Below are positions 1 to 8,725 of a stretch of 64,000 nt of DNA, piece after piece. How positions within the stretch are numbered: the first letter of the stretch is position 1; each line of letters opens with the position of its first letter. The stretch is from Halomonas salipaludis. Its GTDB lineage: Bacteria; Pseudomonadota; Gammaproteobacteria; Pseudomonadales; Halomonadaceae. The stretch lies in the NCBI RefSeq assembly GCF_002286975.1, contig NZ_NSKB01000002.1:310001-374000 (forward strand), read 5' to 3'. The notes under the pieces are model-generated. The model did no database searches, was not told the origin of the DNA, and saw nothing but the letters and a program-made list of their open reading frames with translations. A program made the translations under genes and the position numbers.

Positions 1-232
1 CAAGGCGCGCTTCATATTCGGTATTGTCTTCAGGGCGGCTCTCCGACTCGAGCTGCGCCACCTGCGACTCGGCATCCTGGGCACGCTGCTCGGCGGCAGC
101 CACTCGCGCTTCCAGGGCTTTGAGGCGTGCTGCCAGGTCGGCGTCGTCGGCAACCGCCGGAGTACCGCTGCCCAGGGCCAACGCCAAGGACAATGCGGCG
201 AGAATAGACCAGGAAGTGTTTGTCGTTTTCAT
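1..232 (-). CDS. Carbohydrate (maltoporin/OprB-like) porin, N-terminal part only
   Basis: The 77 residues visible start with a signal peptide (Lys-Thr-Thr then a hydrophobic run, cleavage after about Val-Ala at residue 28) followed by an Ala/Glu-rich heptad segment (LAARLKALEARVAAAEQRAQ) of the kind found before the beta-barrel of LamB/OprB-type sugar porins. The gene runs off the left edge, so the barrel is not seen. It is the last gene of the uronate cluster on this strand, 117 nt after the 819-residue protein, which suggests outer-membrane uptake of the oligosaccharides handled by that cluster. The porin assignment is inference from the N-terminus and context. Confidence 0.6.
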   Translation of the reverse strand, partial: MKTTNTSWSILAALSLALALGSGTPAVADDADLAARLKALEARVAAAEQRAQDAESQVAQLESESRPEDNTEYEARL

Positions 233-349
233 GTTCAGTACACCTTGAATACGCTAGCGTTGTTGGTTTTTGGGAAAAGCCTCCTCTTGAGGGCGGAGCT
301 AGTGCTCTCCTCCCCCTCGAGAAGCAGACGTCAGGGTCTCGAATACGGA

Positions 350-2809
350 CTATTCGGAGAGGAACTCGCAGTGCCCGGTCAGGACGAAAGCGGCGGGATC
401 GATCAAGCGTCCCTCGGCTTCCACCCGTCCGTCGTCGTGGAAGAGCACGCGACCGTACTCGGGATCCTCGACGACCCAGGCCTGCTGCTCACGCACAGGA
501 TCGATCTGATGACGCGCCAGGAACTCTTCCGCCGGGGTGTCGCGTCCCAGCCGCACGACCCACCAGCTGCGCTGCCCGGGAACGCGCAGCTCGTGGTGGG
601 CGGAGGCGCCACGCTGCATCAGCTTCGGTGCTGCACTGGTGGTCAGCGCCAGCACGCCATGCCCCGAACGGGCCACGGCGCCGCGCTCGTTGAGTCGCCA
701 CTCGTCGAACGCCGGGGTGGGGAACCAGCAGTGGGTGAAATCCGGTTGGCTGGCGTGGCCCTCGAACACCACGATGGCCAGGCTGCGGTACTGCTGGACG
801 CGGGGAATACTGGCCGAGCCACCCCAGAATGACGGTCGACCGAAGCCCGCCTGTACCCGCTCACCAGGATGATTGATCCAGACCTGGGCGTGCGGCTCGG
901 TACCGATACGCGCCTGAATCAGCGTCTCCTGATAGCCCCACTCGAACCAGCGGTAGCGGGCGGCACTACCCATGGCGGTGTCGCGGGTCTTGTAGTGGTA
1001 GAGCCGGGCGAAGCCGTTCTCGCCCTGCTGATAGACCCACTCCTGCCCCTCGTCGCCCTGCCAGCACGCCCGCTGGCCCAGTGACTCCGGCAACGCCAGG
1101 CCATGATCGCGCAGGCATAGCGCCAACTGCGCCAGGCAGTGAACATGGGAACCGAAACTACCCTTGCGCCACAGAAGACGCGCCAGCCCGGTCAGTTCCA
1201 GGGTGTCGGCGGCGCACAGCGAGTGTTGATAGCTGCGTCCCTGGGCACCGGTGAGAAAGCCCTGGTGGGCGGCGTTGGCAACGACCGTGACTAGCCGCTC
1301 GATGGCCCGCGCGGCGCGCTCGCGCAGGGTGTCGTCGGGGCCGAGGGCATGGATGGCGGTAAAGCCCTTGAGGTCGATCGGGAAGTAGGGGGCTGAGTTG
1401 AACTCGGCCATCTCCGCCCTCTCGAAATGGTCGAACCATTCCATCAGCCGCTGTCGGCCCGTCTCGCTCTGCTCGGCACCGATGCGCCCCGAGCGCCGGA
1501 AGCGCGATTCCGGGTGCAGATGGCCGGCAAGATAGCAAGCGGTGTGGAAAAGCAGGGCGTGGTTCTCGGAAAAGTACCACTGCACATCGTTGCCCGGCTC
1601 GTCCATCCAGTAGCGGTAGTCGAGAATGGCAGCATCGATGCGCGCCAACAGCGCCGGCGACAGCCTGTGCCCGTGTTGGATTCGCGCCCACAGCAGTGGC
1701 ACCAGCGAGAAATCGGCACAGTCGTAACACTGCTCGATAGCCGGCAGCTCCGCCTCGATGATCCTCTCGGCGGTGGCGAGCATCGCCTCGCTGCCCTCGT
1801 CGAGACAGGCCAGCGCCCGCTCGGTATCCGACTCGGCGTTGGTGGCGATCCAGCCCAGCGTCTCTTCGATTCGGCCAGCCAACGTCTCGACGGGGGCGCC
1901 GAGCGCGGAACGATGGGTGATCTCGGCACCCAGCCGCAGCGCGGTGGTGAAGCCCCCGCAGTCGACGGTGATATCGAAATAGCGATAGTCGGCCGGTAGC
2001 TCGCAGGATGGGCATAGACGCACCCGCTCGGCACCAGCGGGAATCTCGAATGCCATCTGCCGCTTGCCGTGGGACATGAAGTGCCCGGCGATCTCCACCC
2101 TGGCCGCCACGCGCCGCGTGAACGGATGGGGACAGACCAGTTCGATCTCCTCACCATCGTAGACGGCACGATCGAGGTGCATGGCCTCGAGGACACGCTC
2201 GACGTCGCTCACCGTCTCCGCCGCAGCCTCGAAGGGGTAGCCGGCATGGGCGGTGGGCCCGGAGAGCCAGGTGAGGGAGAGGCGAATCACCGCGTCGCGT
2301 TCGCAGAGATCCTCGAACTGAAAGACGATATCGTTATCGCCGGCCTGCAACTCGGCCTCGATCTCGGTCTCGTCCATCGCATTGCGGGTTGCCGGCGACA
2401 GCCAGCCAGCACTTTGGCCGTTGACATAAATACGTGTCGCACCACAGATCCCCAGGCGCAGACGCGCGATGCCGGCCTGTTCGGCCCGAATGGAGGTCCG
2501 TGCCCAGCCGCGGATGCGTGTCGGGCGGAACCAGAATCCCGACAGATCCAGCCACGGCGAGCCCATCGGCAGCACGTTGCGGGCCTGCCGCCAGTCGGGC
2601 AACGGTTGCGGCTCGAGCGACCGATCGCGACGTTCGGCGATATAGGCGGTACGGCAGGGGTAAGTGTGCGGAATCCAGTTCTTCTCCTTGGTCAGAAAGA
2701 AGGTGGAATCCATCTCGCCTTCCATGGTGGTATCGGCGACATCGTAGGCTTCCTCCACCAGCGGCAGCACCTGCCAGTAGGTGAGCGTATCCCCGGATCG
2801 AAGGTTCAT
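350..2809 (-). CDS. Putative large glycosidase of the uronate cluster (uncharacterised, 819 aa)
   Basis: I do not recognise a named family. There is no signal peptide, so it is probably cytoplasmic. Residues of about 60-200 look like a jelly-roll sugar-binding domain (the stretch GATRIYVNGQSAGW followed by alternating beta strands resembles GH2/GH78 accessory domains). From about residue 300 the protein is helix-rich with aromatic and acidic clusters (YWMDEPGNDVQWYFSENHAL, then EFNSAPYFPIDLKGF), consistent with an (alpha/alpha)6 toroid as in uronyl hydrolases. A short beta-rich tail follows. The start ATG overlaps the kduI stop codon (TGATG), so the two are translationally coupled. By context it probably releases uronic acids or unsaturated uronides that feed KduI. 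A polysaccharide lyase or GH154-like enzyme is an alternative. Confidence 0.6.
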   Translation of the reverse strand: MNLRSGDTLTYWQVLPLVEEAYDVADTTMEGEMDSTFFLTKEKNWIPHTYPCRTAYIAERRDRSLEPQPLPDWRQARNVLPMGSPWLDLSGFWFRPTRIRGWARTSIRAEQAGIARLRLGICGATRIYVNGQSAGWLSPATRNAMDETEIEAELQAGDNDIVFQFEDLCERDAVIRLSLTWLSGPTAHAGYPFEAAAETVSDVERVLEAMHLDRAVYDGEEIELVCPHPFTRRVAARVEIAGHFMSHGKRQMAFEIPAGAERVRLCPSCELPADYRYFDITVDCGGFTTALRLGAEITHRSALGAPVETLAGRIEETLGWIATNAESDTERALACLDEGSEAMLATAERIIEAELPAIEQCYDCADFSLVPLLWARIQHGHRLSPALLARIDAAILDYRYWMDEPGNDVQWYFSENHALLFHTACYLAGHLHPESRFRRSGRIGAEQSETGRQRLMEWFDHFERAEMAEFNSAPYFPIDLKGFTAIHALGPDDTLRERAARAIERLVTVVANAAHQGFLTGAQGRSYQHSLCAADTLELTGLARLLWRKGSFGSHVHCLAQLALCLRDHGLALPESLGQRACWQGDEGQEWVYQQGENGFARLYHYKTRDTAMGSAARYRWFEWGYQETLIQARIGTEPHAQVWINHPGERVQAGFGRPSFWGGSASIPRVQQYRSLAIVVFEGHASQPDFTHCWFPTPAFDEWRLNERGAVARSGHGVLALTTSAAPKLMQRGASAHHELRVPGQRSWWVVRLGRDTPAEEFLARHQIDPVREQQAWVVEDPEYGRVLFHDDGRVEAEGRLIDPAAFVLTGHCEFLSE

Positions 2810-3645
2810 CAGCGCAGACTCGCAATGGATACGGGATCGACGTCCTCGTAGGCCTGGTTTTCGCCGGTCATGCCCCAGACGAAGGCGTAGGGACCGGTAC
2901 CGGCGCCCATGTGAATCGACCAGGCCGGCGACAACACGACATCGCCATTGGCCACTACCAGGTGACGGGTGTTGTTGGGGCGCCCCATGAAGTGCATGAC
3001 GCGATCCTCCTCGGCCAGCTCGAAGTAGCAGTAGGCTTCCATGCGACGCTCGTGCAGATGTGGCGGCATGGTGTTCCAGATCGACTGGGGGGCGGGATCG
3101 GTGATCCCCATCAGCAGCAGGCACGAAGGCGCCACTTTCGGGTGAACGTACATCGCCAGCGAACGCACGTTGCTTTTGGCGCTGTCGCCCATGGTGATGA
3201 CCTTCGCTTCCGACTTGGGAATCAGTCGATGAGGTATATCCACACCGGCAGGCACCGAATTCATATAAAAGCGGGCCGGCTCGGCGGCATCATCGCTGCC
3301 CAGTGTGATCTCTTGCGCCCCGCGGCCGACGTAGAGCACATCGCGATTGGCCAGCACATGGCGCTCCCCGTCGACCTCGATCCAGCCCGGCTGCCCCAGG
3401 TTGGCGATGCCCATTTCGCGCGCATCGAAAAAGAATGGCGTGCCCACATCGCTGCCGTCACCGAAGGTCAGCGGTGACTGAAGAGGCACGGCGCCGCCCA
3501 CGATCATGCGATCCAGATGGGTATAGGTGAAGGCGATCTCACCGGGGGTGAAAAGACCCTCGACCATGAAGGTTTCACGCAACGCTTCGGTATTCATGGC
3601 ATCGATCTGATTGGGGCCGGCGCCGTATCGTGTCGTCATGTTCAT
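2809..3645 (-). CDS. kduI: 5-dehydro-4-deoxy-D-glucuronate isomerase KduI
   Basis: Converts 4-deoxy-L-threo-5-hexosulose uronate (from unsaturated uronides) to 3-deoxy-D-glycero-2,5-hexodiulosonate in the cytoplasm. At 278 residues it matches the E. coli enzyme in length. The metal ligands of the family are in place: His196 and His198 (PHLHERRMEAY), Glu203 and His245 (WSIHMG). The start ATG at 3645 has GGGAG seven bases upstream. It lies 34 nt after kduD and its stop overlaps the next start. It supplies the substrate of KduD, so the two form consecutive steps of pectin/uronate degradation. Confidence 0.96.
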   Translation of the reverse strand: MNMTTRYGAGPNQIDAMNTEALRETFMVEGLFTPGEIAFTYTHLDRMIVGGAVPLQSPLTFGDGSDVGTPFFFDAREMGIANLGQPGWIEVDGERHVLANRDVLYVGRGAQEITLGSDDAAEPARFYMNSVPAGVDIPHRLIPKSEAKVITMGDSAKSNVRSLAMYVHPKVAPSCLLLMGITDPAPQSIWNTMPPHLHERRMEAYCYFELAEEDRVMHFMGRPNNTRHLVVANGDVVLSPAWSIHMGAGTGPYAFVWGMTGENQAYEDVDPVSIASLR

Positions 3646-3679
3646 GGTGTTGCTCCCTGATGGATGGAAGAAGAAGGAA

Positions 3680-4420
3680 TCAGCGTGCCAGCCAGCCGCC
3701 GTCCACGTTCAATACGGTGCCGTGGATGTAGTCGGCAGCCTGCGACGCGAGAAAGACGGCACTGTCGGCGATATCGCGGGGTTCGCCCCAGCGGCCGGCG
3801 GGAATACGGGCGAGGATCGCCTCCGAACGCTCGGGATCGTTGCGCAGCGCCTCGGTGTTGTTGGTGGCGATATAACCCGGCGCGACAGCGTTGACGTTGA
3901 TGCCAAAGGCCGCCCACTCGTTGGCGAGCATTTTGGTCAGCCCCGCCACGCCGTGCTTGGAGGCGGTGTAGGAGGCCACGCGAATACCGCCCTGGAAGCT
4001 CAGAAGGGAGGCGATATTGATGATCTTGCCTGTAGCTCCACGCTCCAGCAGCGCTTTGGCGAACGCCTGAGAGGTGAAAAAGAGTGCCTTGAGATTGACG
4101 TCGATCACCTCGTCCCAGTCCTGCTCGGAGAAGTCGATGGCGTCGGCGCGGCGAATCATGCCGGCGTTGTTGACCAGCACGTCGATGCGGCGGGACTGAA
4201 AAAGATCCCTCGCCGCCATGGGGTCGGCGAAGTCGATGACCATGGCCTCGGCAGTGCCGCCCTTCGCGGTGATGGTATCCACGGTCTCCTGCGTCGAGCG
4301 GCGACCGGCGCAGATGACGCTGGCCCCCGCCTCGGCGATGGCGATGGCGATGGCGCGGCCGATGCCGGTGTTGGCACCGGTCACCAGTGCCACGCGTCCC
4401 GTGAGTGAAAATCTTGACAT
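3680..4420 (-). CDS. kduD: 2-dehydro-3-deoxy-D-gluconate 5-dehydrogenase KduD (SDR family)
   Basis: Short-chain dehydrogenase that reduces 2,5-diketo-3-deoxygluconate to KDG, the step after KduI. Visible SDR hallmarks are the cofactor motif TGANTGIG near the N-terminus, NNAG near residue 88, the catalytic Ser in NIASLLSFQGG and the YTASK active-site pair. The length of 246 aa is typical. AGGAG lies five bases before the ATG. It sits between the TRAP permease (57 nt gap) and kduI in one operon. KDG kinase and aldolase are not in the window and must be encoded elsewhere. Confidence 0.94.
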   Translation of the reverse strand: MSRFSLTGRVALVTGANTGIGRAIAIAIAEAGASVICAGRRSTQETVDTITAKGGTAEAMVIDFADPMAARDLFQSRRIDVLVNNAGMIRRADAIDFSEQDWDEVIDVNLKALFFTSQAFAKALLERGATGKIINIASLLSFQGGIRVASYTASKHGVAGLTKMLANEWAAFGINVNAVAPGYIATNNTEALRNDPERSEAILARIPAGRWGEPRDIADSAVFLASQAADYIHGTVLNVDGGWLAR

Positions 4421-4477
4421 GGGAACTCCTCTACTCCGTCAGTCTTTCCAGTGGATCGGGCTGCCCGTTCAAGCGGG

Positions 4478-5800
4478 TTACATCAACCCGAAGAGGCGCG
4501 GCAGCCCCAGCGATAGCCAGGGAATGTAGGTGACCATCAGCAGAGCGATCACCAGCGCAAAAAAGAACGGCAGAATCGGTCTCACGACCTGGTCGATACG
4601 CAGCCCGGCGATCGAGCAGCCTACGAACAGCACGCTGCCTACCGGTGGCGTCATCGAGCCAACCCCCAGATTGAAGATCAGCATGATGCCGAACTGCACC
4701 GGATCCATGCCCATCTGCTGGGCGATAGGCAGAAAAATGGGGGTGAAGATGAGTACGGCAGGGGTTAGGTCGATAAAGAACCCGATGATCAAAAGACACA
4801 GATTCATGATCAGGAAAACCATGATCAAGTTGTCGAACTGCAGAATCGTATCGGCAATCATGTCGGGGATGCCTGCGATCGTCATGACATAGGACATGAC
4901 ACCCGAAGACGCGATAAGAAACAGGATGGAAGCGCTCAGTATTGCCGAGCGGCAAACGATTCTCAGATACTCCCGTGGTGTGGTCATGCGGTAGGCCAGC
5001 GAGAGAATCAGTGCATAGAGCACAGCGACCGCCGCCGCCTCGGTCGCGGTGAAAACACCGATGACGATACCGCCGATGATCACCACGATCATTCCCAAGG
5101 CCGGCAACGCGCGAAGAACGATCTGTAGCGCTTCGCCAGGCGTGCTGCGAATGCGGCTCCGGTAGCCGCGCTTCCTGGCAATGATGCCCGCCACGATCAT
5201 GACGGTCAGGCCCATCAGCATGCCCGGTATATAGCCGGCAATGAACAGTGCTGAAATCGAGGTTCCACCAGAGACCAGCGAAAACAGAATCAGCGGCCCA
5301 CTGGGGGGAATCAGAATGCCGGTCGGCGCGGAAGCGATATTGACGGCGGCGGAATAATCAGGCGCGTAGCCCTCCTTGCGCTGCAGTGGCCCCATGGTGC
5401 CACCAACCGCCGCTGCGGCAGCGATCGACGAGCCGGAAATCGCCCCAAAGAGCATATTGGCAATCACGTTGGTATGGGCGAGGGAACCCGGCAGCTTCCC
5501 TCCCACCAAGCGAGCCAGGTCGATCAGCCGGATGGCGATACCGCCCTTGTTCATGATGTCGCCAGCCAGGATGAAGAAAGGTATCGCCAGCAGGGTAAAG
5601 CTATCCAGCCCGGTAAACATCTTCTGGGTAGAGACGAAAAGCGCGGTTTCCGGAGGAAGGTAGGCGATACCCACTAGCAGCGACGAGGAGACGATCGCCA
5701 CCGATATCGGCGACCCCATGAAAAGCAGCAGAAAGAAAGCACCGAAGAGGACGAAGGCGGCGTTAAGCGGATCCGCCATGAAGTTCATGTAGGCCATCAT
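4478..5800 (-). CDS. TRAP transporter large permease subunit (DctM type) of the uronate cluster
   Basis: A 440-residue, very hydrophobic protein with about 12 membrane helices and the DctM-family signatures GSPISVAI, LAIPFFILAGDIM, GAISGSSIAAAAAVGG and the loop SAPTGILIPPSGPLILF. It forms the ion-coupled channel of a tripartite ATP-independent system with the DctQ subunit and the separately transcribed receptor at 7621-8592. The start was chosen at 5800 because GAGGAG lies seven bases upstream and the ATG follows the dctQ stop by one base; a longer in-frame start at 5818 would overlap dctQ. The substrate is inferred to be an oligogalacturonide or other uronide. Confidence 0.92.
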   Translation of the reverse strand: MMAYMNFMADPLNAAFVLFGAFFLLLFMGSPISVAIVSSSLLVGIAYLPPETALFVSTQKMFTGLDSFTLLAIPFFILAGDIMNKGGIAIRLIDLARLVGGKLPGSLAHTNVIANMLFGAISGSSIAAAAAVGGTMGPLQRKEGYAPDYSAAVNIASAPTGILIPPSGPLILFSLVSGGTSISALFIAGYIPGMLMGLTVMIVAGIIARKRGYRSRIRSTPGEALQIVLRALPALGMIVVIIGGIVIGVFTATEAAAVAVLYALILSLAYRMTTPREYLRIVCRSAILSASILFLIASSGVMSYVMTIAGIPDMIADTILQFDNLIMVFLIMNLCLLIIGFFIDLTPAVLIFTPIFLPIAQQMGMDPVQFGIMLIFNLGVGSMTPPVGSVLFVGCSIAGLRIDQVVRPILPFFFALVIALLMVTYIPWLSLGLPRLFGLM

Positions 5801-5801
5801 G

Positions 5802-6308
5802 TCAGGACTCCTCGGCACTGGATTTGGCGTAAGGCAAGCGCAGGCGACCTGTCATGATCAGAAAGACATTGATCAGCTGGAGAACGAAGATAAGTATCGC
5901 CGATATCGGCAGTATCAAATAAGCGTACCCCATCGGAACCTGCATGATGGGCGACATCTGGTTCAGCGCCGACATGCTGGCATTCCACCCTCCCCATAGC
6001 AGGACCAGTCCGGCAAAAGCCAACACCACGAGAGCGTTGATGAGATACAGAATGCGCCCGACCTTCTCTGGCAAGAGTGAAGGAATCAGATCCAGGGAAA
6101 GATGCTTGTTGTCACCAAAGCAGTAAGCTGCACCTATCAGCGCCATCCAGATCATCAGAAAGCGCAGGGTCTCCTCGGTGTAGAGAGCAGGGACTCCCAA
6201 TAGATATCGTGCCGCTACCTGCCAGAGCATCAGGCAGACCATAGTGATCAGCATCATCGCCATCAAAACCAACAGAACTCTTTCCAGCCATCTCTTGAAC
6301 GAAAGCAT
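5802..6308 (-). CDS. TRAP transporter small permease subunit (DctQ type)
   Basis: A 168-residue protein with four predicted membrane segments, the usual length and topology of DctQ. Family-typical features include the loop VAARYLLGVPALYTEETLRFLMIW and the acidic turn after the second helix (FGDNKHLSLDLIP). The start at 6308 follows a GGAG eight bases upstream; the reading frame is open further upstream, but that part is AT-rich promoter sequence. It is the first gene of the leftward operon dctQ-dctM-kduD-kduI-glycosidase-porin. The palindrome at 6417-6433 lies about 110 nt upstream, between it and the LacI regulator. Confidence 0.9.
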   Translation of the reverse strand: MLSFKRWLERVLLVLMAMMLITMVCLMLWQVAARYLLGVPALYTEETLRFLMIWMALIGAAYCFGDNKHLSLDLIPSLLPEKVGRILYLINALVVLAFAGLVLLWGGWNASMSALNQMSPIMQVPMGYAYLILPISAILIFVLQLINVFLIMTGRLRLPYAKSSAEES

Positions 6309-6416
6309 AAAATTACTCCGGGACCTAACCACGGAAATAGAAGGATGTCGTTTCCTGAATGACAAAGTGATTGGAGCATTATTTAAATACTGGATACTGG
6401 AACTTAATTTTGCAAT

Positions 6417-6433
6417 ATGAAAAAAATTTTCAT
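6417..6433. promoter_or_regulatory. Palindromic operator candidate 1 (ATGAAAA-N3-TTTTCAT)
   Basis: Sequence ATGAAAAAAATTTTCAT, a perfect 7-bp inverted repeat around three A residues, in the AT-rich gap between dctQ and the LacI-type regulator. Its reverse complement differs by one base from the palindrome at 7506-7522 in front of the receptor gene. Two matching sites at the two outward promoters around a regulator gene are what an operator of that regulator would look like. The ATGAAA/TTTCAT form also recalls the KdgR box of pectin-degrading enterobacteria, although KdgR is an IclR-family protein. Confidence 0.6.
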
Positions 6434-6486
6434 TACTTATACAATAGTCATGAACGTTTCTGGTTAATCCGCAGAAGGGCAATGTG

Positions 6487-7509
6487 ATGAAGAAAAAGGG
6501 AAGACGGCTGAAGCTTGCCGATGTGGCAGCTCACTGCAACGTTTCGATCAGCACCGCATCGCGAGCGCTATCGGGTACGCCGGGAGTGCGTGCCGACCTG
6601 CGCGAACGCATTCTCGCCACGGCGCGCGAACTGAACTACCAACAGCCCAGCACGCTGGCCGGTCTGCGAATCGTGGTGCTGGCCAGTGCCAGGGCGATGG
6701 TGGATTACCAGCGCAATCAGTTCACGACGCATGTGCTGTATGGCATCAAGGCACAGGCCAAGTTGCTGGACATGGAGCTCGAGATGCAGAGCGCGCCGGA
6801 TCGCCACAGCGAACTGGTGCTGCTGAAAGAGGCCGAGGCGTCCAAGGAGGTGGCCGGGCTGCTATTCCTGGCGGTGGACGATGAAGTCGTGCTGGCACAG
6901 GCGCGGACCCTGTCCAAGCCCATCGTGCTGGTCAATGGCGACGATCCATTGGTGCAGCTCTCGAGTGTGGCGCCGCACAACCGGGCAGCAGCGGCTGCCG
7001 CCACCCAGTATCTCGTCGACCTGGGTCACCAACGCATTCTGTTCTGCACCAACCCGGGGCGTCGTACCATCGAGCGGCGCCGCGAAGGCTGGCTCGAATC
7101 GCTGCCTGCCGAGGTACAGGCATACCGGGACGAGCTCATTGTCGAGGTCGAGGAGTGGACGCCGGAAGCGGCCAGAGCAGGCATTGCGGCAAGGCTCGAG
7201 CAAGGCCACGACTTCACCGCGGTGCTGTGCGCCGGCGACAGCCTCGCCATCGGTGTGGTACTGGAACTTCGCGCCCGCGGGCTACGGGTTCCGCAGGATA
7301 TTTCGGTGGTCGGTATCGACGGCCTCCCCCAGGGTGAATTGCTGATACCGGCGCTGACCTCGGTGCATGTTCCCATGCACAGCATCGGGCAGGCTGCGGT
7401 CAATCTGATGCGCGACCATGTGCTCGACGAAAGCTTCACTGCCCGGCGCGTCGAGCTTGCTTGTGAACTCGTCGTGCGCTCCTCGTCGGGACTAAAGTCC
7501 CAGTTATGA
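6487..7509 (+). CDS. LacI-family transcriptional regulator of the uronate cluster
   Basis: A 340-residue repressor with an N-terminal LacI helix-turn-helix (KLADVAAHCNVSISTASRALSGTPGVR) and the periplasmic-binding-protein-like effector domain (VLVNGDDPLVQLSSV, TAVLCAGDSLAIGVVLELRARG, DISVVGIDG). A GTG at 6484 directly precedes the ATG at 6487; the ATG is preferred because AAGGG lies seven bases upstream. The gene is divergent from the dctQ operon and is followed by the receptor gene, and each adjacent promoter region carries the same palindrome, one overlapping this gene's stop codon. It probably represses the cluster until a uronide catabolite binds. Confidence 0.92.
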   Translation: MKKKGRRLKLADVAAHCNVSISTASRALSGTPGVRADLRERILATARELNYQQPSTLAGLRIVVLASARAMVDYQRNQFTTHVLYGIKAQAKLLDMELEMQSAPDRHSELVLLKEAEASKEVAGLLFLAVDDEVVLAQARTLSKPIVLVNGDDPLVQLSSVAPHNRAAAAAATQYLVDLGHQRILFCTNPGRRTIERRREGWLESLPAEVQAYRDELIVEVEEWTPEAARAGIAARLEQGHDFTAVLCAGDSLAIGVVLELRARGLRVPQDISVVGIDGLPQGELLIPALTSVHVPMHSIGQAAVNLMRDHVLDESFTARRVELACELVVRSSSGLKSQL

Positions 7510-7522
7510 AATTTTTTTTCAT
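7506..7522. promoter_or_regulatory. Palindromic operator candidate 2 (ATGAAA-N5-TTTCAT)
   Basis: Sequence ATGAAATTTTTTTTCAT. It begins one base before the TGA stop (7507-7509) of the LacI-family gene and lies about 100 nt upstream of the TRAP receptor start. It equals the reverse complement of the 6417-6433 site with one mismatch. A further TTTTCAT half-site lies at about 7534-7540. It is the likely operator controlling the receptor/GH105 arm. Confidence 0.55.
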
Positions 7523-7620
7523 ATAGATATTTCTTTTCATCCCGGGCAGAATCGATCCGAACCTTGCGAAAGCGTTGTTGTAAACAACCAGGTCTGCGGA
7601 TGGATTTACGGGAGAAAGCC

Positions 7621-8592
7621 ATGAAAGTCCTTGCAACAGTTTTTACAGCACTCTCGGTGCTAACTCTGGGTGTCACCAGCGCCAATGCCGATGTACGAAT
7701 GAGGCTGGCCAATGCACTGTCAAAGGATCACCCGAGCAGCATCGTGCTTCAACAGTTCGCAGACGAAGTCCGTGAAAAGACGGATAGTGAGGTATCGATC
7801 CGTCTTTTCGTCAATGGTGTGTTGGGCTCCGAGCGGGAAGCCCTCGAGCAGCTCCAGAACGGCGCCGTTGATATCACCCGAGTAAGCGCAGCAAGCCTGG
7901 AAAACTTCGCTCCCGTTTTTCGTGTCTTCTCACTTCCCTACATTTTCGAGGATGAAGAGGATTTTTACGAAAAAATGAGGGGGCCTGTCGCCTCCACTGT
8001 TTATGAAGCGACCATAGACGATGGTTTTCAGGGACTGACATTCTTCGATAGCGGCGCCCGCTCTTTTTACAACATCTCCAAGCCGATCGAGACCCCCGAG
8101 GATCTTCAGGGGCTCAAGCTCCGGGTCATCAATTCCAATACATCAATCCGCATGCTGGAGTTGATGGGTGGGACACCGACGCCGCTTCCCTACGGAGAGG
8201 TCTATACCGCGCTACAGTCGGGCGTGATCGATGGGGCTGAAAACAATCCCACCGCTCTCACCATCGGGCGGCATGGTGAAGTGGCGAAATACTATTCTCT
8301 CGATCAGCACCAGCGTATTCCCGACTTTCTGGTGATCTCCAACCGTGCCATGGAGAAGATGACAGACGAGCAGCAGGAGATCGTCCGTGAGGCAGCTGCC
8401 CACGCTACGGAGGCCTATCGTGAACTATGGGACGAAGCGGTGCGCAAAGCCCTTGCCGATGCCCACGAGATGGGTGTGAAGATCAACCGGCCTGACAAGG
8501 AGCCGTTTCGTCGCGCCGTTCAGCCGCTTATCGACGAGTATCACCAAGACAGCACGATCGGCCCTTTACTGGAACAGATCATTGCGGATTGA
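7621..8592 (+). CDS. TRAP transporter solute-binding receptor (DctP type)
   Basis: A 323-residue periplasmic receptor. Residues 1-23 form a signal peptide (MKVLATVFTALSVLTLGVTS, cut after ANA), followed by a DctP fold with the family pattern MRLANALSKDHPSSIVLQQFADEV, the loop GLKLRVINSNTSIRMLELMGGTPTPLPYGEVYTALQSGVIDGAENN and the substrate-carboxylate arginine within LKLRV. GGAGAAAGCC precedes the ATG at 7621; an upstream TTG in frame was rejected. It is separated from its membrane subunits by the regulator, which is unusual but consistent with one regulon. It delivers an acidic sugar to DctQM. Confidence 0.93.
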   Translation: MKVLATVFTALSVLTLGVTSANADVRMRLANALSKDHPSSIVLQQFADEVREKTDSEVSIRLFVNGVLGSEREALEQLQNGAVDITRVSAASLENFAPVFRVFSLPYIFEDEEDFYEKMRGPVASTVYEATIDDGFQGLTFFDSGARSFYNISKPIETPEDLQGLKLRVINSNTSIRMLELMGGTPTPLPYGEVYTALQSGVIDGAENNPTALTIGRHGEVAKYYSLDQHQRIPDFLVISNRAMEKMTDEQQEIVREAAAHATEAYRELWDEAVRKALADAHEMGVKINRPDKEPFRRAVQPLIDEYHQDSTIGPLLEQIIAD

Positions 8593-8725
8593 CCCCGTCC
8601 AATCGGAGTGGGCTGTTGAAGCGAGGCACTCACCTTGCCCCCTTGAAAGGTGAAGACGTCACGCCAAGCGGCTCACTCTTTTTACTCAACTCAAAGTATT
8701 CTCGATTACATGGAGATGGTTTGTC

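Noticed and set aside
2810-3124. N-terminal extension of the 819-residue protein
   Set aside because: The open frame continues upstream inside kduI, but that part is the antiphase reading of kduI; the ATG overlapping the kduI stop is the natural start.
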